Origin: Capitulum mitella
Lineage: Eukaryota > Arthropoda > Thecostraca > Pollicipedomorpha > Pollicipedidae
Direction: 5' to 3'
DNA length: 64,000 nt
Assembly (NCBI GenBank): GCA_030062745.1
Contig: CP099848.1
Location: 18,711,081 to 18,775,080, forward strand
Shown: positions 11,101 through 22,290 of the stretch, one piece after another
Layout: each line of letters begins with the position of its first letter
Numbering within the stretch: the first letter of the stretch is position 1
Position numbers and translations under genes: made by a program
Notes under the pieces: generated by a model
What the model saw: the letters and a program-made list of their open reading frames with translations, nothing else
Told to the model about the DNA's origin: nothing
Databases searched by the model: none

Positions 11101-14100
11101 TAATGAAATGCACGTGAATCGCATAGTCTATCCGTCATAGGTCGTGATCTCATCTCAAAGGGCAAAGCGGAAGCAATGCACACCACTAGAAAGCAACGTG
11201 ACAAGACATAAGCCCCAACAGGAATCAACAGCCCTACACAGGAAACCACCAGACAAACGGTGGGCACTGACGTAACCGTGACACAGCACCGAGAAGAGTC
11301 AGCCTGCTACCGCGGCCGGCGCAGCCGAAGGCCGGCCAGCCGGCCGGACGGCTCACCGGTTTTTGGCCGGCGGGCGCGGGTAGCGGCGGCGCGCCGTCCG
11401 CCACGGCGGTGGCCGGCTCGGGCGCCGCGTCGGCGGCCGCGTGCTCGGTCATCACCAGCATGCACCGATAGTCGGCGTCCTCGGTGTCCGTGTGGCAGCG
11501 GCGGGGCCGCGGTCGCGGTCGGCCGGCCGGCGGCGGCGGCAGAGGCGGCGGCGGCGCGCTGGCGACGGTGCGCAGCGGCGGCCGCCCGCCGGTCGTCACC
11601 ACGGTGCGGCCGCCGGCGCTGTACACCGTCTTGCCGACGTGCACGTCCGACACGGAGCGGCCGCGGCCGTGGTCGCCCGCGTCAGCGGCGGCCGCCCCCG
11701 CCGTCGTCGACGACGACGCGGACGACGACGACACGGAGAACAGGCCGAACGTGTCGATCGGCGGGACTGGCGGCGGCCGGGGACGGCCAAAGGTCGGCGA
11801 TGCTGGCGGCGGCCGATGCCGGCGGTGACGTCTGTACGGCCCTGTCCTGCTGCGGCACTGGCGGAGGCGGCGGCGGCGGCTCCGGACTGGCCGGCAGGCT
11901 GGGCGGCGCTGGGATCCCGGCACCCGGCACCGGAGACTGAAACCAGCCCATGGCGGTGGAAAACACGTGCGGGCCTGGTATCGTGACGAATGATGCTGCA
12001 CTTTGAAGAACTGGGCCGTCACATCGGCGGCACCACTGCGAAGCCCAGTTCACGGAAACGCAGTAAGTCCAGCAACTATGGACTTGAGCCCACGCCATGG
12101 ATTCGGATTCGCAAGCCATCACAGAGCAACAGAGCAAACAAGCACCTTTAACCCTACTCCCGGAGGGCTAGACGGTATGGTCGATTCCCGGCAGAGGGAG
12201 GGGGCGGATTCGGCCCCCCTGAGATCTCGAGAACTACACATCCGATTTCATCGCAACAAACGGCAATCGATTTGCCATGATGTGAACTACATTTTTATAA
12301 GAAGAAATTTTCAAAATTTTGAGATCTGTGGATACAGGGGGGGCCAAAATGTCAAAATGGGGGGTACTTTTGGACTTCTTATAACTCCGTTGTTTATCGA
12401 CCGATTTCAATGAAACTGGCATGAATCGAGAGATTATAGATAGTGCTTTTACCATGGGCCTGCAAATCTCAAATTTTGAGAAAATTCATGGGCGTTCACA
12501 GGGATTCAAAAATAGGAGGATTAGTTTTCTAACAACCGAATGAACAAACGAGGCAAAAACACTTTTTTGGCTTCTGCTAGTCATGTTATACTAAAGAAGT
12601 ACAAATCGTATTACAATGTTTGTATAATGTTAGCATAGGCGGTGTTAGGGACATCAAAAAGGGGGAACTGTCATGGTCACACGTTTCTCAGATCAACTTG
12701 TGACCTTTGACCTTAAGTGACCTCCAGTGACCTTGGGGCCACTTGGAATGATCTCCTGTGCATTTAATATTATCTGTAAACGTTTCCAATTATTTGAATT
12801 CACTTTATTTCAAAAATTTCATTTTATGGCTATTGCAATATAGGGTACACGCACTGACATTTTAGGTTACAGCTCCGTGACCCGACCTGATATCAAGCTG
12901 AAACTTGGTACACAAGCAGAAGGCACCCTTCTTCGTCATACGCATTTCGGGTTTGGCATTTGAAAAAACGACGCCGAAATTATTGCGAAAAAACAAATTT
13001 TGACTTTTGACCTTGACCTGACCTTGTAAAATGACTTCAGATGGACAAAATTACATCTGCACATTGCTTAACTATTTAGCTATACATCCATATAAAGTTT
13101 TAAGTTCTATTTTAAAAACTCTGTTCTTGGCAGACATTTTCCTTTTACCCTCAACATGGCCAAAAATGGCATGACGTGCCTCCCAAAAACGTTGCCTGAC
13201 TCCGCCCCTGAGCAAAATAGAACTTTGAAATTTTGTCACGGCACGTAGAAAGAATAGCTAGGAAAAGTAACCAAGTTTCGTGAAGCTGCGTTAAAAAGCC
13301 TGGAATTGGCAAGCAAAACCCCGAGGGGGGCGGATTCAGCCCCCCTGCCGGGAATAGGGTTAAGAGCACTTTTAGGGCTGTAAAAACATTTGGATGATGA
13401 AGTGTAAACTCCTTGCAGCGCGTAATTGTGCATGTGCTTGCGCGAGCTGTGCTCCTTGTATGTGGACGAACCACGATGGAGCTTTGTTTGGTAAAATTCA
13501 AGACACTATGTAAATAGGTCTTATCAGCTTTATCGTCATCCTCATGAATATGGGCTCTAACTGCGCACTCTTGCGTGCAGTATTCGATCGGGGAGGGAGC
13601 ACACGTAATCACCTACTCCTACTCAACTAAAAACAAACACAAAACAGAATACAAAACTAAACACAACCATCGGCGAGACATGTCCACGCATGCACAAAAC
13701 CCACCATAACACACGGAAAATATCCAGGAGGATCCACAGAAACTGCCAAGGACGACTACGCATCACTGTGCGGCAAGCAACAAGTAACCCTTTCTGTGCT
13801 CCGCAATCCGGAATCAGCGTTCCTGCTCCCTCGGGACGCAACACCAGACAAAGGCGGGTCGTTTTGCAGCCTGGACGGCCAGCCCTGCGCCCGCCGCCGT
13901 TAAAGCTCAGCCCGTCCGAGCGGTCGGGACCGCGCACTGACCGGCGTCGGAGTGGCCGCGGTGCCGCAGGCGCAGGGGCACACCACCTCCGGCACGGGCA
14001 TCACCTTCAGCTCCGACTTGACGGCCGCCACCACCTCCGTCAACAGCTCCTGCCGAAACTGGGAATGGCACGAAGCGGCACTCAGACAGCTGCAATGGCC

Positions 14101-17100
14101 CCGGCCGTTTTCGGAGGTCTGGCATCAGACACAGCAGTGACAAAACCATGGCCCGCAAACGACGCACTCCGGCGATACACACCGCGGTTCTCTCACGGAA
14201 CATTACGCATCCGGCAGGGGAAAAACACCAAAACACTGTCGACTCTGTAAAGCACAGCGGCCACCGGCCACCGCGCCTGTCCAAGCCGTGACCGCGGCCC
14301 GAGCTCCGTACCTGCTTCATGCAGGCACCGAACCAGCTGGGCGGCTCACTGCCGGACCCAGCCGCGTCGCCGGCGTTCCCCTTGGTGCGCGCCAGCTCCG
14401 GGCGCAGAGGCGGTGGCTCGAGCGGGCGCTGGCCGGCGGCGGCGCCGCGCCGCCACGCCTCGACGCGCCGCCACAGCTCCGCCTCGTCGGCGGCGGCGGC
14501 CTCGCGCTCCTGGGAGGCCAGCCGACGGGCCGAGACCAGCTCGACGGGCGGCCGGGCGCCGCGGCCGCGAGCCGGAGCCGCCTCGACCGCCGGCTCGCGC
14601 AGCCGCAGCTCCAGCGCGCCGCCGCCGCGCGCTGCCATCTCGGCCAGGTAGACCAGCACGTTGAACTCATCGTCCGTGGTCACGGGCACCTGTCGGGCGC
14701 GCGGGGGCGGTTGTGACGTCACGCCGCGGCCTGTGACGTCGCGCCGGGCCGGACGGCGCCGTCTGCGGTCGTCGGTGGGACGACAGCGCGCGAAACGTGA
14801 CTCCGGTGTCGGCTGTGCCGCCACGCCAGGCAAACGAACAGTCACGACGCGCTTTTACTGGAACACTTCCCACGCCCTTCACATGTGCGGACAACAACGC
14901 GGCCGTGAACGGAGAACGCGGGGCGCGCACACCACGGGAAGCAGAAGCCTGTCCACGACGGCCTTTCCTGGCGCCGCTGGAAGCAGGGGCACGGCTGGGG
15001 CACCGATCAAACAAAACAAATTCACCAGGTTAACCCGCGCCCGACTGTGGGTCGCAGTCATGCACGCTCAACTGGGGGGGTGGTGGTGGTGGTGGTGGTT
15101 GACCGACTCCCCCTCTCACTCAAGAACGGTTCGTCGTATCATAAAAATAAGCACACCGTTAAAAAGTTCGTGAGGATTAGAGCTCGTAACTGGTCTCATT
15201 TTTTAGGTTTGGGAAATCTGTAACCCATTTACGCCCTATATAGGCTTTCTCATAGCCGCCTGCATGAGACCAAGAAACGGCCTTAATCTCAAGGGCTGTG
15301 ATTAATAAAGTCTAGATGCAGGCACCAGCGGACAGGTAAGTCTGCGGATGCAGATACACGTCTAATTTCTCTGATCCGTTTAATATGCACGCGGAAACGT
15401 TGACTTACAGACAGAACGATTTTCGCACTGTTGCTAGGCGGGCGCCATAGGTGAGCGCGGTACAAAAGTAACGGGAACTAATTTTAGTGCACTTTTATTT
15501 TCGCGAAATATGCCTTCCCAAGTGTTGTTTCTTGGTCCTGGTGGTTCTTGTCATGGTTTCTTGTGCTAAAATGTTGACAAAATGTAGTAGTTATCAATCT
15601 ACACAACTGGTGGAGCTTCATTCGTCAGAGCCTGTTTATTTCCAAAATTTGCAATTTTCGGAACTTTTTAAACCTTTTAGCACATTCGCAATCGTACGCG
15701 CCAGTTCTGCCATTTTATACCCGATCTGAGTCATTCATCGCCAATTTTGATGGCAGTGCAATTCGACTCACAATAGTTATTCGTGACCTGACCTCAGGTC
15801 AGTGATAGGTCACTGAAACTTTGTTGACTGACAGAGCTGAATGTCTGGATCTCTCCACTTTCAAACCGTTACCAAAAACTCCCTTAGTCATCGAGAAACG
15901 ACGATTTATGTTGAAAACGGCTTAACCTTAGGTCAATGACCCGGACATTTCCGAAAAATCCGAGACAGCAGATTTGTTGCATTTATTCAAAATCTCTGAC
16001 CCTTGAAAGTTTGTGATATCTTGTATTTGCGAAAAAGTTACAGGGCGCTAAACTTTTTTGGACACAAGTCCACTTCGCCTGACCTAAGTCTGACACGTCC
16101 TTGACCTGAGGTCAAAAAATTGACACAAGGTGTAAAAATGATCAAGCAAAAGGTGCACACAGTTCCATGGCGCTGTGTTTGTTCGTTTTCTCGCAATCTC
16201 GGAAAAACCTCAGGGGGGACGGTACACCGCCCTCAGTCGGGGGCGGGTCAACCTCGTCCGTGAGCCGCCCCCCGCCCCTCCCCGGCGGCGTCCCAGGGTC
16301 AGACGCGGTCAAAGCCGCCGGAGGTCCGACAGAGGGGTAGGCCGCCCTAGGACACGGACACGGACACGGACCCTGCCTCTGTCCCCGTCCCGAACACCCA
16401 CCTTGTCGCCCTCGTTGTCGCAGTAGGTGATCCGCGGCGGCGCCGACAGCTCCAGCTGCGTCCTCTGCCGGACAAAGGGCGCTTTCAGAGGGCGAGCTAA
16501 CCGACAGCGCAGGCCGCCGCGCTGACGTCACCGCGCGGGGAATCCCCCGGCCGCCAGCGAGCCCGCCCATGGCGTGCCTGGGGCTCCGAGTCGTCGGCGG
16601 CTTGGCGAGAACGCGATAAACAACGGCCGGGGAGCAGCGCAGAGCGGTCTCGGCATTTGCAGACTGTTTCGCTGCCCATGCGGTCGAAGGCCGTGGGTTT
16701 CAACCAGCGGCGCTGGGCGCCTAGTGTCGCTGCAGAGGGTCGCGCAGCCGAGCAGCTGCGAGACCGATACCTTTTGCGCTGCTGACGGCGACGAGTAGTG
16801 AGAACAGGGCGACAGTGGTGGCCTCGTCCAAAGACCGCCGCCAGCGTCAAAACCGAAAACACATCGCCTGCCGTCCCGTTATCGACACAGGCACGCCGAC
16901 AAGCACGCCACAGATCGAGCCGATATCCGCCGGTCAAACAAAAGCCGGCACGAGCAGTCGGCCACGCTCAGCCGACTGTCAACCGCTCCGTCGAGGTCAC
17001 CGGCTAGCGGACCCCGAGTGACGCTGGTACACTTCCAGCAACCGCCAGCCGCCTCACTCACCAGAAACTCCTGGAACTTGATCAGGCCCATGGAGTTGAG

Positions 17101-17184
17101 CTGTGTAGAGGAGACGCGCAGCTTCTTTCTAAGCTGCCTGTCGCGGTCCCGGCCGCGGATGCGGAACCACACTACCTGTGACAT
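8069..17184 (-). CDS. NBR1/p62-type selective autophagy receptor-like protein, 10-11 exons
   Basis: Selective autophagy receptors link ubiquitinated cargo to ATG8 on forming autophagosomes in the cytoplasm. Exons assembled from splice sites: 17184-17062, 16464-16402, 14689-14312, 14049-13942, 11936-11357, 10946-10740, 10410-10332, 9940-9593, 9204-9064, about 8975-8493, and 8188-8069. Exons 1-4 and 6 are multiples of three with phase-0 junctions. Exons 1-3 form a PB1 domain: VWFRIRGRDRDRQLRKKL, then an acidic YCDNEGDK and TDDEF turn. The end of exon 3 (SEPPSWFGACMKQ) and start of exon 4 (ELLTEVVAAVKSELK) resemble the segment after PB1 in NBR1. Exon 6 has LIR-like DDYVTV and FEMV motifs. The last exon is UBA-like (QLVDMGFSDLGRIRAL). 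I find no ZZ finger or four-tryptophan domain. Exons 5, 8 and 9-10 each contain a one-base frame switch, so the model is incomplete there. Start: ATG at 17,184, just before the PB1 strand. Family assignment is inferred from architecture. Confidence 0.6.
10740..10946 (-). CDS. Exon 6: candidate LIR-containing acidic exon
   Basis: 69 codons in phase 0 between acceptor GCTTCAG and donor GTGAGC. The acidic context EPEDD precedes YVTV. A second aromatic-x-x-hydrophobic core, FEMV, is followed by EEE. Both fit the ATG8-binding LIR pattern (W/F/Y-x-x-L/I/V with adjacent acids). The pattern is short and common, so binding is an inference supported mainly by the PB1/UBA context. Confidence 0.55.
12148..13363 (+). 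mobile_element. TTAA-flanked MITE, family A, copy 2 (intronic)
   Basis: TTAA at 12,148-12,151 and 13,360-13,363. Termini CCCTACTCCCGG and CCGGGAATAGGG (one mismatch). About 1.2 kb, no transposase. It lies in the intron between exons 4 and 5 of the NBR1/p62-like gene. TGACCTTTGACCT, a direct repeat with spacer 1 on the opposite strand, is at 12,701-12,713. Confidence 0.8.
14312..14689 (-). CDS. Exon 3: rest of PB1 and Ala/Arg-rich linker
   Basis: 126 codons in phase 0 between acceptor CCCGACAG and donor GTACGG. It opens with VPVTTDDEFNVLVYLAEMAA and LELRLRE, the last helix and strand of a PB1 domain. It then becomes a charged, Ala/Arg-rich linker and ends in PPSWFGACMKQ. Confidence 0.65.
15030..16251 (+). 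mobile_element. TTAA-flanked MITE, family B, copy 2 (intronic)
   Basis: Starts TTAACCCGCGC at 15,030 and ends GGGCGGGTCAA at 16,251; the second TTAA has mutated to TCAA. It aligns with copy 1 at 5,283 throughout and keeps TGACCTCAGGTCA near 15,790. A (TGG)n run occurs at 15,081-15,100. It lies in the intron between exons 2 and 3 of the NBR1/p62-like gene. Confidence 0.7.
16402..17184 (-). CDS. Exons 1 and 2: start codon and first half of the PB1 domain
   Basis: Exon 1 is 17,184-17,062 (41 codons, donor GTGAGTGA). Exon 2 is 16,464-16,402 (21 codons, acceptor CCGGCAG, donor GTGGGTGT). The first strand carries a basic RQLRKKL stretch and exon 2 carries the acidic YCDNEGDK turn, so both the basic and acidic PB1 faces appear present. 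This would allow head-to-tail polymerisation, as in p62-type proteins. The phases agree exactly. Confidence 0.65.
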
Positions 17185-19625
17185 GGCTCGGCCTGGCTGC
17201 ACCGCGCACCTCTGGCCACCTGCCAACACAGAGACAAACGCCGCTGTCACATCACCGTCACGGGAGAAGCGCCGCCGTCGCAGGACCATCACGGAGCTGC
17301 TGACGCTGGGTCATCCGGGGAGGAGCGCGGCGTCAGTGAGACGTCAGGACTGTTACCGGACCGTCACAGGACCGTCAATGGTGTCAGTGAGCCATCATCA
17401 GAGGAGCAGGGCCACCGGACCGTCACAGCTGTCACGGGCCACAGGAACCGCCTTTGGATCGTCAAGGGTGTCACCAGACGGTCAAAGCCCCGTCCCGGTT
17501 AGGTGCAGCCCGTTACTGCTGCACCGGCCAATGAGCAACGAGCTGCCCACAGGCCCACTGCAGCGGCAGATCGCACGCGGCAAAAACGTGTTCACCGTCA
17601 GCCGCCAGCCCCACGCTGCGATGACGCACCACCGCGACCGCTCTTTCGACGGCCGACGTCATGACGTTTATTTCCCAACGGAGTCATCAGCGCCACGGGC
17701 AGCGGTCGGCGTTACGGGCGGGCCAACCTATGGACCCAGGCCGCGCTCGGGGCAGAGGCCCGTCTGCTGCGGGAAAGACTCGCGTCCTCGGAACGCCGGT
17801 CCTGCCGGAGAGGTGTCGTCACCACTGAACACGTCAGGACGGGCACACGTCTGCACGTCACGAGTGACGGCACACGGTCCATGCAGCCTGTTGTCCGCTG
17901 TCAACTGCATCAGTGATCACTGATGTCACACATCACATCACTGGACTGACGTCGAGGCGCATCACCTTTGAGCACCCGCGCCTTTGCCGTGAGCTCAGCG
18001 TTTTACCTGTTACGTCAGGCCAACCTAACGAGCAATGGGGATGATCTCACATGCACCGCCTCAATGACCCAGCTGCAACAAAGCCTGAGCTCGACCTCGA
18101 CTGCGCAAAGTGAGACGGCGAAACGGAGACCCGCAGCCTTTTAAACAATGCAGTTTGCACCGGGCTAACGCAAGAAAAACGTCAACAGACGACGATTCCC
18201 AACACCAGAGTTCCATCTGCTAATCGCTGTCCATGGCAAAACCCAGAGCGCAGCTGGCGCCAGCGCTGATGCGGAGCGGTGCGCAGCAGCCGCGGACCAG
18301 CGAGCCGGCTCGCAACTCCCCCAGTGGAAGCCAGAGCGACTCCAGCAGCTCAACAAGCTCCCCAAACTCGATTCAGCTTCGAGCCCAAAGCTGCCAACTT
18401 CTGGGAATTCGGGTCCCGTTTACAAACATCAGTCGCCCGACACATCCACGAGCGAGTACGTCATTGTTTGTGGAACTATGAGTCGCATTACGTGTATCCG
18501 AGACAGCGGACCGGCCGGGCCCGGCTCCGTCACGGCCGGCCGGCATGTCCGGCAGGTTCGCCTCGGCCGGCCAGGTGGCGCCACCAGAGCGGCCGGCTGA
18601 CTCCAGCCCGCCTCGCTGGACGCGGGACATGGAGGAGGGGCTGAGCACCAGTCACCGACTGCCCGCCACGGCCGCGCTAAGAGCGAAACCACGGACCCCT
18701 GCATCCATCAAACACGAACACCTGCACCGGCCAGAATGCCACAATCGCTCGGCCCGTTTTCCATCTGACCCAAGGCGTAACAGCGGGATATCATGGTGAG
18801 GATCGTGACGGTTTTGGGCGATCAAGGCGCGGAAATTCCCAGCCGCGGCCGCGCGCGGTGACCGGTATGACCTGCGGCGAACGCGGCGGACGCGGTGGCA
18901 CAGGCCCATCATTCAACGCCGGCCGCTGCTGCCGCCGATACCGTAATTAGGCCGATGTCGGCCCGCTAAGAACAGCGGACGAGGGGGAACCGTCATGCCT
19001 GGCGTACGCCATACGTTCGTGAAACTCCCTCCCTCCATTAACGTACGCATCATCGCCGGTAACGCGTCGCAGAAGGCTGGACAATCCCCCGGGCGTCTGC
19101 AGACGGACTGCCGACTCACCGCGCCTTGTCGTTCCAAGAGCGTGGCCGAGCACGGCGCCGCGCCGGCCCGTCTCTGCAGCGGCACGAGAGAGCGACCCTG
19201 GCCTGGTTCGCCGCCGTCGGAATAACGCAGCCGCCGGGCCCGGTGCGGAGCGCCTCCGGTACCCAGCGCCACCGTGGGCCCGAGCCCAGGCACGTCCGGA
19301 CTGACGGCCATACCGAACCGGTCCGGGCCTTCTGCACCAGGCCACCGCCGACACGTCCCGGACAGCGCGCCGACCGTCGAACCGGGCCGGTGAACGCCCA
19401 CAGCATGAGCGAAGCAGCGTGGCGCCATGGGCTGCAGCAGGCGGCGCCGAGCCGGGCGCCGGGCGACGGGCACCGCGGCACGACGCCGGGGCTCGCCGGC
19501 ACTCCTGCTGGCCGGCACCCGCACAGTCCGACCACCAGTCGTGAACACGACCGGGCCATTCCGCACGCCGACCGCCAGGCCAGAGGAAACTGACTCGCAT
19601 TCAGCCAGCAGAGCTGTGCTCGAGT
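17185..19625. other. GC-rich region upstream of the NBR1/p62-like gene
   Basis: No further coding exon is supported. The sequence is CpG-rich with many overlapping frames on both strands, consistent with promoter and 5' untranslated sequence of the minus-strand gene. CCGGACCGTCACAG-like phrases recur at 17,350-17,440. I cannot place a TATA box or initiator. Confidence 0.4.
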
Positions 19626-20924
19626 CTGATCCGGATCGATTTTGGAAATGCAGCCATAAATCACATTTGATTCAAATCAAAATTTGAAACGTGGCCGTGA
19701 TTCAATACTGATCCAGACCAAAGTATTGTGGTCCCAATTTTGACCATGATTAGTGTTGTTATTTTCGGAAAAATTCAAACCAATTTCCCGCCACTCTCAA
19801 CAACTTCATAAAACTGCATATATGGGTTACCTGCAATTTATGAAACAATGAAGAACTTTTAATCTAGGCTGTTTGTTCTGGCAAGTTGAGGTATAATATA
19901 ACGTGTTCTGCCTGGATATAATCATAACATTTAAACTGTAATGTCATTAAAACCGTAACGCCATCCACTCCAGTTTTCACTTAGAAGTCTATAATGATTG
20001 GCCTGACGAGCAGCAGTCTTGTATCGCTTCAAATTTATGCAATAAGGATATGAGCATTTAATGTGTGGAAATGAACTGGGTATGCAACGTGCAGAAGCCT
20101 AGCCAACCAAGGTGTTGAGTAAACATCAGAATGGTAGTTTTGTGTCATGCTTGGAGCTGCGTTTATGACGGAAATATTACGTAACATTTGGTTGTCACAT
20201 TTTTTTGGCAATTTGCTTGCAATATGCTAGAGTGTCAGAGTGAGTGTAGCGTACGAGTACGGTGTCCAAAAGATTTCCGACTCGGAAATCGGAAATCTTG
20301 GAAAAGCCGGAATTCGGATTTCGATGCTCAACATTGATCCGGATCAACTACACCGTCAATCTGATTGAATGTGATCAAATTGCATATGTAAAGCAGGGTG
20401 ATAAAATAGCATATGCTCATGAAGAATACCTCAAGGTATTCTTTCAAGGTAGTCCACCAAACTAAATTACACTAAAGGCGATGCAAACTGAACCAGATAA
20501 CCAACTCTCTTTCAGGACACCACAACACAGGTTCAAACTTTCACAGCACAGTTGTAGGAAACATACCTAGTACCAAGCAGACGCTACTAAGGAATGGTAA
20601 GATTAAAGGTCTTCATGAAGAGATAAAGGTCTTCATGTGGTCCTTTTTCGTATAATAAACACTGAAATCCTTTTGGTAACTCTGCTGATGTCAATCATTC
20701 ACCAATATGTACTGCTTACGTAGGCAGTAGGAGTAACGATCGGGGAGGCGTCAACTCACCCTATTAGCTCGTGACCTGCGACAGTGGCACCACGGACAGT
20801 GGCCGCGAAACTACAGGACTTGTAGACCAGCTTTCCACACTAACTTGACCGGGATATTGCACCCCTTTCACTGACTGCGGGGGGCGTTCATGGGGTGTAA
20901 TGCTGCGCCGTACGCAATGTAATG
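19626..20924. other. AT-rich sequence with recurring GATCCGGATC palindromes
   Basis: No gene recognised. Composition changes sharply to AT-rich at about 19,620. The palindrome GATCCGGATC occurs at 19,628-19,637 and 20,336-20,345 and again outside this stretch at 22,473-22,482, each near TGATTCAAAT/ATTTGAATCA-like sequence. This may be a degraded repeat family. Confidence 0.35.
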
Positions 20925-21337
20925 CCGCGCCGAAGGCGCGGTACAGGATCTCAGAGACCGCAGGCCGATGAAGGGGTTTGATCGGACTTGGTTCTGCCCA
21001 ACAAAGAGGTTAGGTCGCGCGAAGCGCGATATAAGGTTATATCTCATTAGGGACCGTGTGTTGGGCTAGATTTCACTGCACACGGCTCGTACGTAAATTG
21101 CTTGTAAGAGGAAAGCTTCGTAAGGAAAAAGGTTCTTAATCAAACGCTCGTGAACTTCAAGTTCGTATCAGAAAGCGTTCGTATCAGAAAAGGAACAGAC
21201 CTAAAAATAGTAAGCCAGTCCAACCCAACCTAACCTAACCTATCCTAACCTAATCTCTTTGTTGGACCGAACCAACTCCGATGATACCCTTTATCGGCCT
21301 GCGGCCTCTAGCATCCTATACCACGCCTTCGGCGCGG
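20925..21337. repeat. Foldback (long inverted repeat) with small GC hairpins
   Basis: Arms 20,925-21,015 and 21,248-21,337 are reverse complements at roughly 80% identity by eye, separated by a 232-bp loop. Shared phrases include CCGCGCCGAAGGCG, CCGCAGGCCGAT and CCAACAAAGAG. Each arm and the loop hold short perfect hairpins with GAA or TTC loops, for example GCGCCGAAGGCGC and CGCGCGAAGCGCG. No coding capacity. Confidence 0.75.
21222..21253. repeat. Short AACCT/CCTAA run
   Basis: About five imperfect copies of AACCT at the inner edge of the foldback's right arm. The unit matches the arthropod telomere repeat (TTAGG), but it is too short and internal to be a telomere. Confidence 0.5.
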
Positions 21338-22227
21338 GGTTCAGCCTTCGGCTCAAACCCGGAACCAACCTTTCCCGATACGAATCTTGTCCGATTCGAA
21401 CCTTTTATGATACGAACCTTATGTTTACGAACCTTTGCTAAGAACCTTTTCCCATGCAAAAACTGGGCTTACAAACCTTGGTCCAGTTACCCTTCCTGGG
21501 TCGCTCGAGATAACCTATGGTCGCCTTATTCCATTCTTTACCCTCCAATGATGCGAGTTCGATGCGAGCGGATCCTTTCATGTTTTCACCAGTCGCCGTC
21601 CCAGGCACCTCTGTCACGGGCGGCGGGTAACCAGGAAGAGTTGACGCATGCCCGACCGTTGCGGTCAATAGGCGACTAGTAAGTACCCATGCTTGGATAA
21701 GTCGTTAGAGACAGCTGCCCTCGGTTACTGCGCGATTCGTTAAATCATCGCGTGACTTACTTTGCGTTATTCAGTGCTCGTCATGTCACTGGTTCTATCT
21801 GTTTTTTTTTTGGCCAAGCATCCCCTAGGCGCCTGCCTATATCGATTTTCTTGTCCACACAAAGTATAGGTAATTACTGTCACTGGTGCGTCGTAACTGG
21901 GAAAACAGCGGCAGATAAATATCAAAGAGGCAATCAGCATTAGAATGCAGCAGCTGGAGCTGCCATGTGTGGACATCCCAAACTATGACTGCCGTCGTAA
22001 TGTTCTAATTTTAGGTACATACTAATACTATGCCGCATTCCTGCCTGTTATGTCAGTGAAGTACCTCAGTAGCGCCTATCTAACTGTATGCAATATTGCA
22101 GTACATTTTTACACATGTATATGTATGTAGCTATCTTCCATATGCATATATAGTGATAAAAGGATTTTGTCGTTCCTCAAGCATTTTATAGACTTAGGCT
22201 TCATGCCACATGGCAAAAATAGTAAAC

Positions 22228-22229
<2 letters not shown>
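21338..22229. other. No gene recognised
   Basis: Continuation beyond the foldback, with repeated GATACGAACCTT-type phrases at 21,375-21,445 that echo TTCGTATC phrases in the loop at about 21,160-21,190. These may mark the outer parts of the same element. The remainder shows nothing recognisable. Confidence 0.35.

Positions 22230-22286
<57 letters not shown>
22230..22286. repeat. (AT)n microsatellite
   Basis: An uninterrupted AT run of about 57 bp. Confidence 0.97.

Positions 22287-22290
<4 letters not shown>

Noticed and set aside
21222-21253. A telomere or interstitial telomere block.
   Set aside because: Only about five imperfect CCTAA units inside a foldback; far too short.
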